Counted from the first letter of the stretch, positions 24,796-33,681 are shown. The stretch: DNA of 64,000 nucleotides from Citrobacter rodentium NBRC 105723 = DSM 16636 (GCF_021278985.1 NZ_CP082833.1:4960001-5024000), one strand, 5' to 3'. Program-made: numbers and translations. The notes: a model not told the origin generated them from the sequence alone.

Positions 24796-25566
24796 ATGCA
24801 AAAATCGGTCTTAATCACAGGTTGTTCCAGCGGAATTGGTCTGGAAAGCGCGCTTGAACTGAAGCGCCAGGGTTTTCAAATCCTTGCAGGCTGCCGTAAA
24901 CCTGAAGATGTCGCCCGCATGAAGAGTATGGGATTTACCGGCGTACTGCTCGATCTCGACTCGCCCGAGAGCGTCGATCGCGCCGCCGATGAGGTGATCG
25001 CCCTGACCGATAACTGTTTATTTGGGATCTTTAACAACGCCGGTTACGGCGTCTACGGTCCCCTTTCCACCATCAGCCGCGAGCAGATGGAGCAGCAATT
25101 TTCAACCAACTTTTTTGGCGCTCATCAGCTGACGATGCGCCTGTTGCCCGCCATGCTGCCGCACGGCGAAGGCCGCATTGTCATGACCTCATCGGTGATG
25201 GGACTGATCTCCACGCCCGGACGCGGCGCCTATGCCGCCAGTAAATACGCGCTGGAAGCGTGGACGGATGCGCTGCGTATGGAGTTGCGCCACAGCGGGA
25301 TTAAGGTCAGCCTGATCGAACCCGGCCCCATTCGCACCCGTTTTACCGAAAACGTCAATCAGACGCAAAGCGATAAGCCGGTGGAAAACCCCGGTATTGC
25401 CGCGCGGTTTACGCTCGATCCGGAAGCCGTCGTCGACAAAGTGCGCCACGCTTTTGTCAGCGAGAAACCCAGGCTTCGCTATCCGGTCACGCTGGTTACC
25501 TGGGCCGTTATGCTGCTGAAGCGCCTGCTGCCCGGACGCCTGATGGACAAAATTTTACACGGGTGA
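24796..25566 (+). CDS. ybbO: YbbO, NADP-dependent short-chain dehydrogenase (aldehyde reductase)
   Basis: A 256-residue classical SDR. The nucleotide-binding TGCSSGIGLESA lies at residues 8-19, NNAGYGVYGPL near 80, and the catalytic Ser plus YAASK near 135-155. The E. coli enzyme reduces medium-chain aldehydes with NADPH. E. coli is annotated 13 residues longer; here no start codon precedes in that frame, so the ATG at 24796 is used, after a GGAGATC site. It follows tesA by 28 bp on the same strand. Confidence 0.94.
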   Translation: MQKSVLITGCSSGIGLESALELKRQGFQILAGCRKPEDVARMKSMGFTGVLLDLDSPESVDRAADEVIALTDNCLFGIFNNAGYGVYGPLSTISREQMEQQFSTNFFGAHQLTMRLLPAMLPHGEGRIVMTSSVMGLISTPGRGAYAASKYALEAWTDALRMELRHSGIKVSLIEPGPIRTRFTENVNQTQSDKPVENPGIAARFTLDPEAVVDKVRHAFVSEKPRLRYPVTLVTWAVMLLKRLLPGRLMDKILHG

Positions 25567-25624
25567 GTTGAAGCGCGCCTGACCGCCCCCATGTAAAAAG
25601 AAATCGACAAAAGAGAGTAACTCC

Positions 25625-26479
25625 ATGTCCGTACAGAATATTGTCAACATTAACGAATCGAACCTGCAGCAGACCTTAGAACAGTCGATGACCACGCCGG
25701 TCCTGTTTTACTTCTGGTCTGAACGCAGCCAGCACTGTCTGCAATTAACGCCGGTGCTGGAAAGCCTGGCCACACAGTACAACGGTCAGTTTATTCTGGC
25801 GAAGCTCGATTGTGACGCCGAGCAGATGATCGCCGCCCAGTTTGGCCTGCGCGCCATTCCTACCGTCTACCTGTTCCAGAACGGTCAGCCGGTGGATGGC
25901 TTCCAGGGACCTCAGCCGGAAGAGGCGATTCGCGCCCTGCTCGACAAGGTGCTGCCCCGTGAAGAGGAGCTGAAGGCGCAACAGGCGATGCAACTGATGC
26001 AGGAAGGCAACTACATTGAGGCGCTGCCGCTGCTGAAGGAAGCCTGGCAGCTTTCCAACCAGAATAGCGAAATTGGCCTGCTGCTGGCGGAAACGCAGAT
26101 TGCGCTCAACCGTAGCGAAGATGCCGAAGCGGTGCTGAAAACCGTTCCGCTACAGGATCAGGACACCCGCTATCAGGGGCTGGTAGCGCAGATCGATCTG
26201 CTGAAACAGGCGGCCGATACGCCAGAAATTCAGCAGCTGCAACAGCAGGTGGCGGATAATCCGCAGGACGCCGGACTGGCGGCGCAACTGGCGCTGCAAT
26301 TGCATCAGGTGGGGCGTAACGAAGAGGCGCTGGAGCTACTGTTCAGCCATCTGCGTAAAGATCTCGCCGCCGGTGATGGCCAGGTGCGCAAAATGTTCCA
26401 GGAAATTCTTGCCGCGCTGGGCACCGGCGATGCGCTGGCGTCAAAATACCGCCGCCAGCTGTACGCGTTGTTATACTAA
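25625..26479 (+). CDS. cnoX: CnoX (YbbN), chaperedoxin
   Basis: A 284-residue cytosolic protein with an N-terminal thioredoxin domain (residues 1-110) and C-terminal tetratricopeptide-like helices. The usual CxxC is SQHC here (WSERSQHCLQL), as in E. coli CnoX, so it does not reduce disulfides; it holds proteins against aggregation and over-oxidation after hypochlorite and passes them to DnaK or GroEL. ATP, LAKLDCDAEQ and GLRAIPTVYLFQNGQPVDGF are thioredoxin-fold landmarks. A GAGAGTAACTCC ribosome region precedes the ATG. Confidence 0.96.
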   Translation: MSVQNIVNINESNLQQTLEQSMTTPVLFYFWSERSQHCLQLTPVLESLATQYNGQFILAKLDCDAEQMIAAQFGLRAIPTVYLFQNGQPVDGFQGPQPEEAIRALLDKVLPREEELKAQQAMQLMQEGNYIEALPLLKEAWQLSNQNSEIGLLLAETQIALNRSEDAEAVLKTVPLQDQDTRYQGLVAQIDLLKQAADTPEIQQLQQQVADNPQDAGLAAQLALQLHQVGRNEEALELLFSHLRKDLAAGDGQVRKMFQEILAALGTGDALASKYRRQLYALLY

Positions 26480-26492
26480 TCCTGTCCGGAAT

Positions 26493-26518
26493 GCCCGATG
26501 CGCTGCGCTTATCGGGCC
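26493..26518. repeat. REP-like palindrome
   Basis: GCCCGATGCGC ... GCTTATCGGGC forms a stem between the convergent cnoX and fetB genes and may also end transcription. Confidence 0.65.
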
Positions 26519-26553
26519 TGGGCTTCAGGGGTCTGTTATCGTTCTTTTCCCAC

Positions 26554-27333
26554 TTACGATTTCTTTAAATGCGCCACCACTAGCTGGTGGCGCGAATTGT
26601 AAAACTTCCGGTAGGTTAAATAACAGGCGGTAATGGTGGAGAGGCTGGCCGTAGAGAGCAGCATAAAGGTCACCAGGATCTGATATTTAATCGCTTTCAC
26701 CGGATCGATTCCGGCAAAGATCAGCCCCGACATCATGCCCGGTAAACTGACCAGGCCAACGGTTTTCGCCGAATCGATGGTCGGGATCAGCGACGCGCGA
26801 ATACTGTCGCGAATCAGTCCGGCAGAGGCCATTTTCGGCGTCGCGCCGAGGCTGAGCTTTTCCTGGATCTGCTGTTGTTCGCTGCTGAAGCGCTGCCCAA
26901 GATTGTTGTAACACAAACCGACGGCCACCATCGCATTACCGGCGATCATCCCGGAAATGGGGATCACCTGCATCGGCGTAAACGCAATCGATCCCGACAG
27001 CACCAGCACCGCCAGGGTCAGTCCGGTGCCTGTGGTGATGGCGATTAACGAAGATAAAAACGCCTTATCAATATACTTGCTGCGCTTTTGTGCGTTATAC
27101 GCAGCATTGAAACAGATAAACAGCACCATCAATAGCGTCAGCAGTGAATGATTTACACCAAAAATATATTTCAGAACATAGCCGACAATAATAAGCTGAA
27201 CAACAGCGCGGCCCACGCTCCAGAGAATATCTTTTTCCAGCGCCAGCTTCTCTTTGCGGCTGATAATTATCGCCACCACCACCAGCATCACGGCTAATGC
27301 CAGGGATTCATTAGTAATATTATGCTCGTTCAT
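26554..27333 (-). CDS. fetB: FetB (YbbM), iron exporter permease
   Basis: A 259-residue inner-membrane permease of the UPF0014 family with about seven hydrophobic helices, from ESLALAVMLVVVAIIIS to LSTITACYLTYR. The conserved family blocks are ISGMIAGNAMVAVGLCYNNL and SAKTVGLVSLPGMMSGLIFAGIDP. With FetA it exports iron and helps against peroxide stress. The ATG at 27333 lies within the last codons of fetA (14-bp overlap), so translation is coupled. Confidence 0.95.
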   Translation of the reverse strand: MNEHNITNESLALAVMLVVVAIIISRKEKLALEKDILWSVGRAVVQLIIVGYVLKYIFGVNHSLLTLLMVLFICFNAAYNAQKRSKYIDKAFLSSLIAITTGTGLTLAVLVLSGSIAFTPMQVIPISGMIAGNAMVAVGLCYNNLGQRFSSEQQQIQEKLSLGATPKMASAGLIRDSIRASLIPTIDSAKTVGLVSLPGMMSGLIFAGIDPVKAIKYQILVTFMLLSTASLSTITACYLTYRKFYNSRHQLVVAHLKKS

Positions 27334-28000
27334 TGCGCGCCTCCTGCATTTTTCCGCCATGCGGGCTCAGAGTAATAATATTATCCGCATGATTAATTTC
27401 ATCTTTATCGTGGGTCACCCATAGCACGCCAATCTGCTTATCGCGGACGTAGCGATGAATAATTTCATTCACATTACGTTTGTTGTGTTCATCCAGCGCG
27501 CTGGTGATTTCATCAAGCAGCAACACCCTGGGTAAAAACTGCAAATTACGAATCAGCGAGACGCGCTGTTTTTCTCCGCCGGACAGCGCATTGATATTCT
27601 TCTCAAGCAGGGTTTCAGGTAGCTCAAAACGGGCTAAGTCGTCCACCAGGTGCTGTCGTTCGGGGTGCTTACGGCGGATTTCCCAGGGGAAGATCAGATT
27701 ATCATAAACGGTTTCGCCAAACAGCGCGGGCGTCTGCGCGCAATATGACACCTGTTGCCGATACGTTTCGGGATTAAGGGTGGAAATATCATCACCGGCA
27801 AAAATAATTTCCCCTTCCTCCGGGCTCAGTAATGAGGCGATAATCCTCAGCAGCGTACTCTTACCACAGCCGGACGGCCCGGTGATGAGCTTGAATTCCC
27901 CGGCCCGTAACGTAAAGCAGATGTCATTAAGAATTTTCGTTGCGCCCGCCTGAAAGCCTACGTGTTTTAACATAAGCAAAATGTCACTTTCTTTCATCAT
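27320..28000 (-). CDS. fetA: FetA (YbbL), iron exporter ATP-binding subunit
   Basis: A 226-residue ABC ATPase. Walker A is GPSGCGKST near residue 41, the Q-loop YCAQTPALFGETVYDNLIFPW, the signature LSGGEKQRVSL, Walker B VLLLDEITSALD and the switch His in WVTHDKDE. It energises FetB. Two Met codons open the frame (28000 and 27997); either may be used. Divergent from qmcA, with 140 bp between. Confidence 0.95.
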   Translation of the reverse strand: MMKESDILLMLKHVGFQAGATKILNDICFTLRAGEFKLITGPSGCGKSTLLRIIASLLSPEEGEIIFAGDDISTLNPETYRQQVSYCAQTPALFGETVYDNLIFPWEIRRKHPERQHLVDDLARFELPETLLEKNINALSGGEKQRVSLIRNLQFLPRVLLLDEITSALDEHNKRNVNEIIHRYVRDKQIGVLWVTHDKDEINHADNIITLSPHGGKMQEARNERA

Positions 28001-28140
28001 GCGTCCATCTTTCCACTTTTATCAGTGACAGTGTATATTCGGAATAAATAGGGGGGAATTTCTATTAGTTAATCGGGTATCATTTGCGCCGATAAATCGC
28101 AATTCGCGTAATCAAGGACCGTTCAACAGGAGTTTTTCTC

Positions 28141-29055
28141 ATGCTTATTTTTATACCTGTTCTCATTTTTGTCGCTCTGGTCATCGTCGGTGCGGGCGTC
28201 AAAATTGTGCCGCAAGGGTATCAGTGGACGGTGGAACGTTTCGGGCGTTACACCCAAACGCTCCAGCCTGGCTTAAGCCTTGTCGTGCCGTTTATGGATC
28301 GCATTGGTCGTAAAATCAACATGATGGAACAGGTTCTGGATATTCCATCTCAGGAGATCATCTCCAAAGATAACGCCAACGTCACTATCGACGCCGTCTG
28401 CTTTATTCAGGTCATTGACGCCCCGCGTGCGGCCTATGAGGTCAGCAATCTCGAACTGGCGATTATCAACCTCACTATGACCAATATTCGTACCGTACTT
28501 GGTTCGATGGAGCTGGACGAGATGCTTTCCCAGCGCGACAGCATTAACACGCGTCTGCTGCATATCGTCGATGAAGCGACAAATCCCTGGGGCATCAAAG
28601 TCACGCGTATTGAAATCCGTGACGTTCGCCCTCCGGCTGAACTGGTTTCCTCAATGAACGCGCAGATGAAAGCAGAGCGAACCAAGCGCGCCTATATCCT
28701 CGAAGCTGAAGGCGTTCGCCAGGCGGAAATTCTTAAAGCGGAGGGGGAAAAACAGTCGCAGATCCTGAAAGCGGAAGGTGAACGTCAGTCGGCCTTCCTG
28801 CAGGCAGAGGCGCGCGAACGTTCCGCCGAAGCGGAAGCCCGCGCCACCAAAATGGTGTCTGAAGCCATCGCGGCCGGGGATATCCAGGCCATTAACTACT
28901 TCGTGGCGCAGAAATATACCGAAGCGCTGCAGCAAATTGGCTCGTCCGATAACAGTAAAGTGGTAATGATGCCGCTGGAAGCCAGCAGTCTGATGGGCTC
29001 CATTGCCGGCGTCGCCGAACTGATTAAGGACAGCGCCAGCGAACGGAAAAAATAA
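28141..29055 (+). CDS. qmcA: QmcA (YbbK), SPFH/stomatin-like membrane protease modulator
   Basis: A 304-residue protein of the SPFH (stomatin/prohibitin) family. An N-terminal membrane helix (MLIFIPVLIFVALVIVGAG) is followed by the SPFH domain (VPQGYQWTVERFGRYTQTLQPGL, DGI-like SKDNANVTIDAV, VRTVLGSMELDEMLS-type repeats) and a charged coiled coil of repeated KAEGEKQSQILKAEGERQS units. In E. coli QmcA forms large assemblies and acts with FtsH-HflKC quality control. A CAGGAG site precedes the ATG. It overlaps ybbJ by one base. Confidence 0.96.
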   Translation: MLIFIPVLIFVALVIVGAGVKIVPQGYQWTVERFGRYTQTLQPGLSLVVPFMDRIGRKINMMEQVLDIPSQEIISKDNANVTIDAVCFIQVIDAPRAAYEVSNLELAIINLTMTNIRTVLGSMELDEMLSQRDSINTRLLHIVDEATNPWGIKVTRIEIRDVRPPAELVSSMNAQMKAERTKRAYILEAEGVRQAEILKAEGEKQSQILKAEGERQSAFLQAEARERSAEAEARATKMVSEAIAAGDIQAINYFVAQKYTEALQQIGSSDNSKVVMMPLEASSLMGSIAGVAELIKDSASERKK

Positions 29056-29516
29056 TGCTCGAGATGATTGCGTTACATCCGCATATTTTCTGGCTCAGCC
29101 TCGGCGGCCTGCTGCTCGCCGCCGAAATGCTCGGCGGTAACGGCTACCTGCTATGGAGCGGCGTCGCGGCGGTCATTACCGGGATAGCGGTCTGGCTGCT
29201 GCCGGTCGGCTGGGAATGGCAAGGGGTCATCTTTGCCGTCTTAACGCTGCTCGCCGCCTGGCTGTGGTGGAAATGGCTGGCAAAGCGCGTGCGCCAGCAA
29301 AATCCGGCTGACGGTCAGCTCAATCTGCGCGGGCAACAGCTTGTTGGCCGCCGCTTTGTGCTGGAATCGGCGCTGGTTCACGGTCGCGGGCACATGCGCG
29401 TCGGCGACAGCTCCTGGCCGGTCTGCGCCCAACAGGATTTGCCCGCGGGTACGCAGGTTGAAGTGGTTGCCGTTGAAGGGATTACCCTGCATATCCGCGC
29501 AATAGTCCCCGTCTGA
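29055..29516 (+). CDS. ybbJ: YbbJ, NfeD-like inner-membrane protein
   Basis: A 153-residue NfeD-family protein: two or three N-terminal hydrophobic helices (IFWLSLGGLLLAAEMLGG; YLLWSGVAAVITGIAVWLLP; GVIFAVLTLLAAWLWW) and a C-terminal OB-fold-like beta domain (QQLVGRRFVLESALVHGRGHMRVGDSSWPV). NfeD proteins pair with SPFH partners, here QmcA; the start overlaps the qmcA stop (TAATG), showing one operon. The biochemical role is not defined. Confidence 0.95.
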   Translation: MLEMIALHPHIFWLSLGGLLLAAEMLGGNGYLLWSGVAAVITGIAVWLLPVGWEWQGVIFAVLTLLAAWLWWKWLAKRVRQQNPADGQLNLRGQQLVGRRFVLESALVHGRGHMRVGDSSWPVCAQQDLPAGTQVEVVAVEGITLHIRAIVPV

Positions 29517-29930
29517 TCAGCTTACTTTCGCCCTGTGATGGCAGCAGCCGGAAAGATTATCGATAATCGGACAATCGGCGCTGTCATCGCCAGGGCAGGA
29601 CTCGGCCAGCGCCAGCAGCTGCTCGCGCATAGCCTGTAATTCGCCAATGTGCCGTTCAATTTCCGCAACCTTTTCCAGGGTGCGCTTTTTCACGTCCGCG
29701 CTATGGCGCGCCGGATCGTTAAACAGGTTTACCAGTTCCCCGCACTCTTCGAGATTAAACCCGACCTGACGCGCCTGGCGCAGCAGGGTCAGTTCATTCA
29801 GATGCTGCTGGCTGTAGGTCCGGTAACCATTTTCACTGCGCAGCGGCGGCGTCACCAGCCCTTTTTCCTCATAAAAACGGATCGCTTTGCTGGTTAAACC
29901 GGTTTTTTTCGCCACATCGGATATATTCAT
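29517..29930 (-). CDS. cueR: CueR, MerR-family Cu(I)/Ag(I)-responsive activator
   Basis: A 137-residue MerR-type regulator. The N-terminal winged helix is MNISDVAKKTGLTSKAIRFYEEKGLV, then the wing RSENGYRTYS; a dimerisation helix ends in a metal loop with CPGDDSADCP, whose two Cys bind one Cu(I). A Cys/His-rich tail (SGCCHHR) follows as in E. coli. It untwists the copA promoter to activate copA and cueO when copper rises. Divergent to copA, with the operator between. Confidence 0.96.
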   Translation of the reverse strand: MNISDVAKKTGLTSKAIRFYEEKGLVTPPLRSENGYRTYSQQHLNELTLLRQARQVGFNLEECGELVNLFNDPARHSADVKKRTLEKVAEIERHIGELQAMREQLLALAESCPGDDSADCPIIDNLSGCCHHRAKVS

Positions 29931-29940
29931 TATCTCCCCC

Positions 29941-29971
29941 TTGACCTTCCCCTTGATGGAAGGTTTACCCT
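29941..29971 (+). promoter_or_regulatory. copA promoter with CueR operator
   Basis: A -35 TTGACC (29941-29946) and a -10 TACCCT (29966-29971) are separated by 19 bp, the overlong spacer typical of MerR-type promoters. The spacer holds the CueR inverted repeat ACCTTCC ... GGAAGGT at 29944-29964. Confidence 0.9.
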
Positions 29972-30038
29972 AAATAACAGTTAGACAATCGAAGTGCAAG
30001 GGTCAATAAAAACTGACCTGTAACAGAGGAGAGTTGTA

Positions 30039-32540
30039 ATGTCGCAAACCATCGACCTGACCCTGGACGGCCTGTCCTGCGGTCATTGCGTGAAACGCGT
30101 AAAAGAGAGTCTGGAGCAGCGCCCGGACGTTGAGCAGGCGGAAGTGTCTATTACGCAAGCCCATGTCACCGGCACCGCCAGCGCCGACGCGCTTATCGAA
30201 ACCATTAAACAGGCCGGTTACGGCGCAGAGTTAAGCCACCCAAAGGCTAAACCGCTGGCGGAGTCATCAATCCCGTCGGAAGCGCTGGCAGCGGTCCCTG
30301 ATGAGCTTCCGGCAGCCGCGGCTGAAGAAGATAGCCAACAGCTGCTGCTCAGCGGCATGAGCTGCGCCAGCTGTGTCACCCGGGTACAAAACGCGCTGCA
30401 AAGCGTACCGGGCGTCACCCAGGCACGGGTAAACCTTGCGGAACGCACTGCGCTGGTGATGGGCAGCGCGTCCGCAACCGATTTAGTGCAGGCGGTGGAA
30501 AACGCGGGCTACGGCGCCGAGGCGATTGAAGATGACGTTAAACGCCGCGAACGCCAGCAGGAAACGGCTATCGCCACCATGAAACGCTTCCGCTGGCAGG
30601 CTATCGTCGCCCTGCTGCTCGGGGTGCCGGTGATGGTCTGGGGCATGATCGGCGACAACATGATGGTCACCGCAGACAACCGCAGCCTGTGGCTGGCGAT
30701 TGGTCTGGCGACCCTCGCGGTGATGGTGTTCGCTGGCGGCCATTTCTACCGCAGCGCGTGGAAAAGCCTGATGAACGGTACCGCTACTATGGATACGCTG
30801 GTGGCGCTCGGTACCGGCGTAGCCTGGCTCTACTCGATGAGCGTCAACCTGTGGCCGCAGTGGTTCCCGATGGAAGCGCGCCATCTCTATTACGAAGCCA
30901 GCGCGATGATTATCGGCCTGATCAACCTCGGACATATGCTGGAAGCGCGCGCGCGTCAGCGTTCATCGAAGGCGCTGGAAAAATTACTCGATCTCACGCC
31001 ACCGACGGCGCGGGTGGTGACCGACAGCGGCGATAAGAGCGTACCGCTGGCAGAAGTCCAGCCGGGAATGCTGCTGCGCCTGACCACCGGTGACCGCGTG
31101 CCGGTTGACGGTGAAATTACCCAGGGTGAAGCGTGGCTGGATGAAGCGATGCTCACCGGCGAGCCGCTCCCGCAGCAGAAAGGCGCAGGCGACAGCGTGC
31201 ATGCCGGGACGGTTGTCCAGGACGGCAGCGTACTGTTTCGCGCCAGCGCGGTCGGCAGCCATACGACGCTGTCGCGCATTATCCGTATGGTGCGCCAGGC
31301 GCAGAGCAGCAAGCCGCAGATCGGCCAACTGGCGGATAAAATCTCTGCGGTATTTGTCCCGGTCGTCGTAGTCATTGCGCTGGTGAGCGCCGGGATCTGG
31401 TATTTCTTTGGGCCTGCGCCGCAAATTGTCTATACCCTGGTTATCGCCACAACGGTGCTGATTATCGCCTGTCCGTGCGCGCTGGGACTGGCGACGCCGA
31501 TGTCGATTATCTCCGGCGTAGGCCGCGCGGCGGAGTTCGGCGTGCTGGTACGTGACGCCGATGCCCTGCAGCGCGCCAGTACGCTGGATACCGTGGTGTT
31601 CGACAAAACCGGGACGCTGACCGAAGGCAAACCGCAGGTCGTGGCGATCAAGACATTCGCCGGAGTAGATGAAGCGCAGGCGCTGCGTCTGGCGGCGGCC
31701 CTTGAGCAAGGTTCCAGCCACCCGCTGGCGCGGGCGATACTCGACAAAGCGGGCGATATTACGCTGCCTCAGGTCAACGGCTTCCGTACCCTGCGCGGGC
31801 TGGGCGTCAGCGGCGAAGCCGAAGGCCACACGCTGCTGCTGGGTAATCAGGCGCTGTTGAACGAGCAACAGGTTGCTACAACGGAAATGGAGGCAGAGAT
31901 TGCCGCCCAGGCATCACAGGGCGCCACGCCGGTGCTGCTGGCAATTGACGGCACCGCGGCGGCGTTGCTGGCGGTGCGCGATCCGCTGCGCAGTGACAGC
32001 GTGGCGGCGCTCCAGCGCCTGCACCGCGCCGGATACCGGCTGGTTATGTTGACCGGCGATAACCCGACGACGGCAAACGCCATCGCTAAAGAGGCCGGCA
32101 TCGATGAGGTGATCGCCGGGGTGCTGCCGGACGGTAAAGCCGATGCCATTCAGCGTCTGCAAAGCCAGGGACGCCAGGTGGCGATGGTAGGTGACGGCAT
32201 CAACGATGCTCCGGCGCTGGCGCAGGCTGACGTCGGCATCGCAATGGGCGGCGGCAGCGACGTGGCGATTGAAACCGCGGCGATCACCCTGATGCGCCAC
32301 AGTCTGCTGGGCGTTGCAGACGCGCTATCCCTTTCCCGCGCGACGCTGCGCAATATGAAACAGAACCTGCTCGGCGCGTTTATCTATAACAGCATCGGTA
32401 TTCCGGTTGCCGCGGGGATCCTGTGGCCGTTCACCGGCACCCTGCTGAATCCGGTCGTTGCTGGCGCCGCGATGGCGCTTTCATCCATCACCGTGGTCAG
32501 CAACGCCAACCGGCTGCTGCGCTTTAAACCGAAAGAGTAA
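30039..32540 (+). CDS. copA: CopA, Cu(I)-exporting P1B-type ATPase
   Basis: An 833-residue inner-membrane pump that uses ATP to move Cu(I) from cytoplasm to periplasm. Two metal-binding domains carry GLSCGHC (Cys14 and Cys17) and GMSCASC (Cys109 and Cys112). Eight membrane helices follow; the transport motif CPC is at 478-480, the phosphorylated Asp is in DKTGTLT (Asp522), and TGDNPTT and GDGINDAPAL mark the nucleotide and P domains. TGEPLP is the actuator motif. A slippery site after the first domain allows a 70-residue CopA(Z) product. Controlled by CueR. Confidence 0.97.
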   Translation: MSQTIDLTLDGLSCGHCVKRVKESLEQRPDVEQAEVSITQAHVTGTASADALIETIKQAGYGAELSHPKAKPLAESSIPSEALAAVPDELPAAAAEEDSQQLLLSGMSCASCVTRVQNALQSVPGVTQARVNLAERTALVMGSASATDLVQAVENAGYGAEAIEDDVKRRERQQETAIATMKRFRWQAIVALLLGVPVMVWGMIGDNMMVTADNRSLWLAIGLATLAVMVFAGGHFYRSAWKSLMNGTATMDTLVALGTGVAWLYSMSVNLWPQWFPMEARHLYYEASAMIIGLINLGHMLEARARQRSSKALEKLLDLTPPTARVVTDSGDKSVPLAEVQPGMLLRLTTGDRVPVDGEITQGEAWLDEAMLTGEPLPQQKGAGDSVHAGTVVQDGSVLFRASAVGSHTTLSRIIRMVRQAQSSKPQIGQLADKISAVFVPVVVVIALVSAGIWYFFGPAPQIVYTLVIATTVLIIACPCALGLATPMSIISGVGRAAEFGVLVRDADALQRASTLDTVVFDKTGTLTEGKPQVVAIKTFAGVDEAQALRLAAALEQGSSHPLARAILDKAGDITLPQVNGFRTLRGLGVSGEAEGHTLLLGNQALLNEQQVATTEMEAEIAAQASQGATPVLLAIDGTAAALLAVRDPLRSDSVAALQRLHRAGYRLVMLTGDNPTTANAIAKEAGIDEVIAGVLPDGKADAIQRLQSQGRQVAMVGDGINDAPALAQADVGIAMGGGSDVAIETAAITLMRHSLLGVADALSLSRATLRNMKQNLLGAFIYNSIGIPVAAGILWPFTGTLLNPVVAGAAMALSSITVVSNANRLLRFKPKE
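30239..30245 (+). other. -1 frameshift site making CopA(Z)
   Basis: CCCAAAG lies across codons 67-69 (CAC CCA AAG). A -1 slip re-pairs CCC AAA, then reads GGC and a TAA at 30248-30250, giving a 70-residue copper-binding product equal to the first domain. E. coli copA uses the same heptamer at the same place with a downstream RNA structure to make the copper chaperone CopA(Z). Confidence 0.85.
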
Positions 32541-32550
32541 CCGCTGTTAT

Positions 32551-32615
32551 GTGCCGGATGGCGCTGACGATCCGCCTGCACAGAGAAGTGCAGGCGAAAA
32601 GTTATCATCCGGCAC
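32551..32615. terminator. Long two-part hairpin behind copA
   Basis: Outer arms GTGCCGGATG and CATCCGGCAC (REP type) enclose inner arms CGCCTGCAC and GTGCAGGCG. It may stabilise or end the copA transcript; no T-run is present. Confidence 0.55.
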
Positions 32616-32685
32616 TCTCCTGCAATTCACGGTTTGCGACTTTCGGGGCCACGCGCTAGCATGGGGGCCTGCTTAGGGAGGTCGC

Positions 32686-33480
32686 ATGGATCCGTTGTTC
32701 CGGGTAAAAACGTTTTTTGCCGCGCTGCGCGGCCATCATTACAGCTGGCCCGCCATCGACGTTACGTTGCCCGGCAACCGTCGCTTTCATCTGATCGGCA
32801 GCATCCATATGGGCTGCCGCGAAATGTCTCCTCTGCCCGCCAGGCTGCTCAGAAAGCTTAAAAACGCCGATGCGCTGATCGTCGAAGCCGACGTCTCCGG
32901 CAGCGATAGTCCGTTTACGGACTTACCGACCTTTGCCGCGCTGGAAGAGCGTATCAGCGAAACGCAGTTGCGCAATCTGCATAAAGCTACCGATGAGCTG
33001 GGGATCTCCCCTTCCCTGTTTTCAACCCAGCCGCTGTGGCAGATAGCGATGGTGTTACAGGCCACCCAGGCGCAGCAGTTAGGACTGCGGCCCGAGTACG
33101 GGATTGATTATCAGCTGTTGCAGGCGGCGAAAGAGACGCGCATCCCGATCATTGAACTGGAAGGAGCCGCCAGTCAGATTGCGCTGCTCAGCGACCTGCC
33201 GGACAATGGCCTGGCGCTGCTGGATGATACGCTGACGCACTGGCATACCAACGCCAGATTGTTACAGCAGATGATGAGCTGGTGGCTGAAGACGCCGCCG
33301 CAGAATAACCAACTGACTTTACCCAACACCTTCAGCGAGTCGTTATACGATGTGCTGATGCATCAGCGTAATCTTGCCTGGCGGGATCGCCTGGCCGCGC
33401 TGCCGCCTGGACAGTACGTGGTGGCCGTCGGCGCGTTACATTTGTACGGAGAAGGGAATTTGCCGGAAATGATGCGCTAA
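32686..33480 (+). CDS. ybaP: YbaP, TraB/GumN-family protein
   Basis: A 264-residue TraB/GumN-family protein, matching E. coli YbaP from WPAIDVTLPGNRRFHLIGSIHMG to VAVGALHLYGEGNLP. The two family motifs, each with a conserved GSIHMG or GALHLYG segment near either end of the domain, are present; in eukaryotic TIKI relatives these His form a metal protease site, but activity in the bacterial protein is unproven. An AGGGAGG site lies 7 bp before the ATG. The 3' end abuts the antisense small RNA gene chiX. Confidence 0.93.
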   Translation: MDPLFRVKTFFAALRGHHYSWPAIDVTLPGNRRFHLIGSIHMGCREMSPLPARLLRKLKNADALIVEADVSGSDSPFTDLPTFAALEERISETQLRNLHKATDELGISPSLFSTQPLWQIAMVLQATQAQQLGLRPEYGIDYQLLQAAKETRIPIIELEGAASQIALLSDLPDNGLALLDDTLTHWHTNARLLQQMMSWWLKTPPQNNQLTLPNTFSESLYDVLMHQRNLAWRDRLAALPPGQYVVAVGALHLYGEGNLPEMMR

Positions 33481-33560
33481 AAAAATGGCCAATATCGCTA
33501 TTGGCCCGTCAAAGAGGAATTTCATCATTATTGTTATGCCGCCGCTTTAAGCGACGGTGT
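33479..33560 (-). ncRNA. chiX: ChiX (MicM/SroB) small RNA
   Basis: The - strand reads ACACCGTCGCTTAAAGCGGC, then an AT-rich stretch, then GAAATTCCTCTTTGACGGGC, the CU-rich seed region that pairs with chiP (ybfM) and chb mRNAs, and ends with the hairpin GGCCAATA-GCGA-TATTGGCC plus a T-run. This is E. coli ChiX almost base for base (about 82 nt here, 84 there) at the same place between ybaP and ybaK. Hfq-dependent; it silences chitoporin unless chitobiose-induced decoy RNA removes it. The terminator T-run overlaps the ybaP stop codon. Confidence 0.96.
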
Positions 33561-33566
33561 ATGACG

Positions 33567-33595
33567 ATTGTCGCTCAAACTCCGCATCCTGCCAA
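33567..33595 (-). promoter_or_regulatory. chiX promoter
   Basis: On the - strand TTGGCA (33595-33590) and GACAAT (33572-33567) are 17 bp apart and 6 bp before the expected chiX 5' end at 33560. This is a good sigma-70 promoter, in line with constitutive expression of ChiX. Confidence 0.8.
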
Positions 33596-33681
33596 TACAA
33601 TTGCGCAAGAAGGTACTATTTTTTAGACGGTCGTCAGAGGTATGCTTTCTTTGAATTATATCTTTGCAAGGATTTATTGTT

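Noticed and set aside
25625..26479. CnoX as a thioredoxin that lost its active site in this strain
   Set aside because: SxxC instead of CxxC is the normal state in E. coli CnoX, so it is not a degradation.
30218..32353. Several 70-290-codon frames antisense to copA
   Set aside because: All overlap the certain CopA frame and lack domain-like sequence or start signals.
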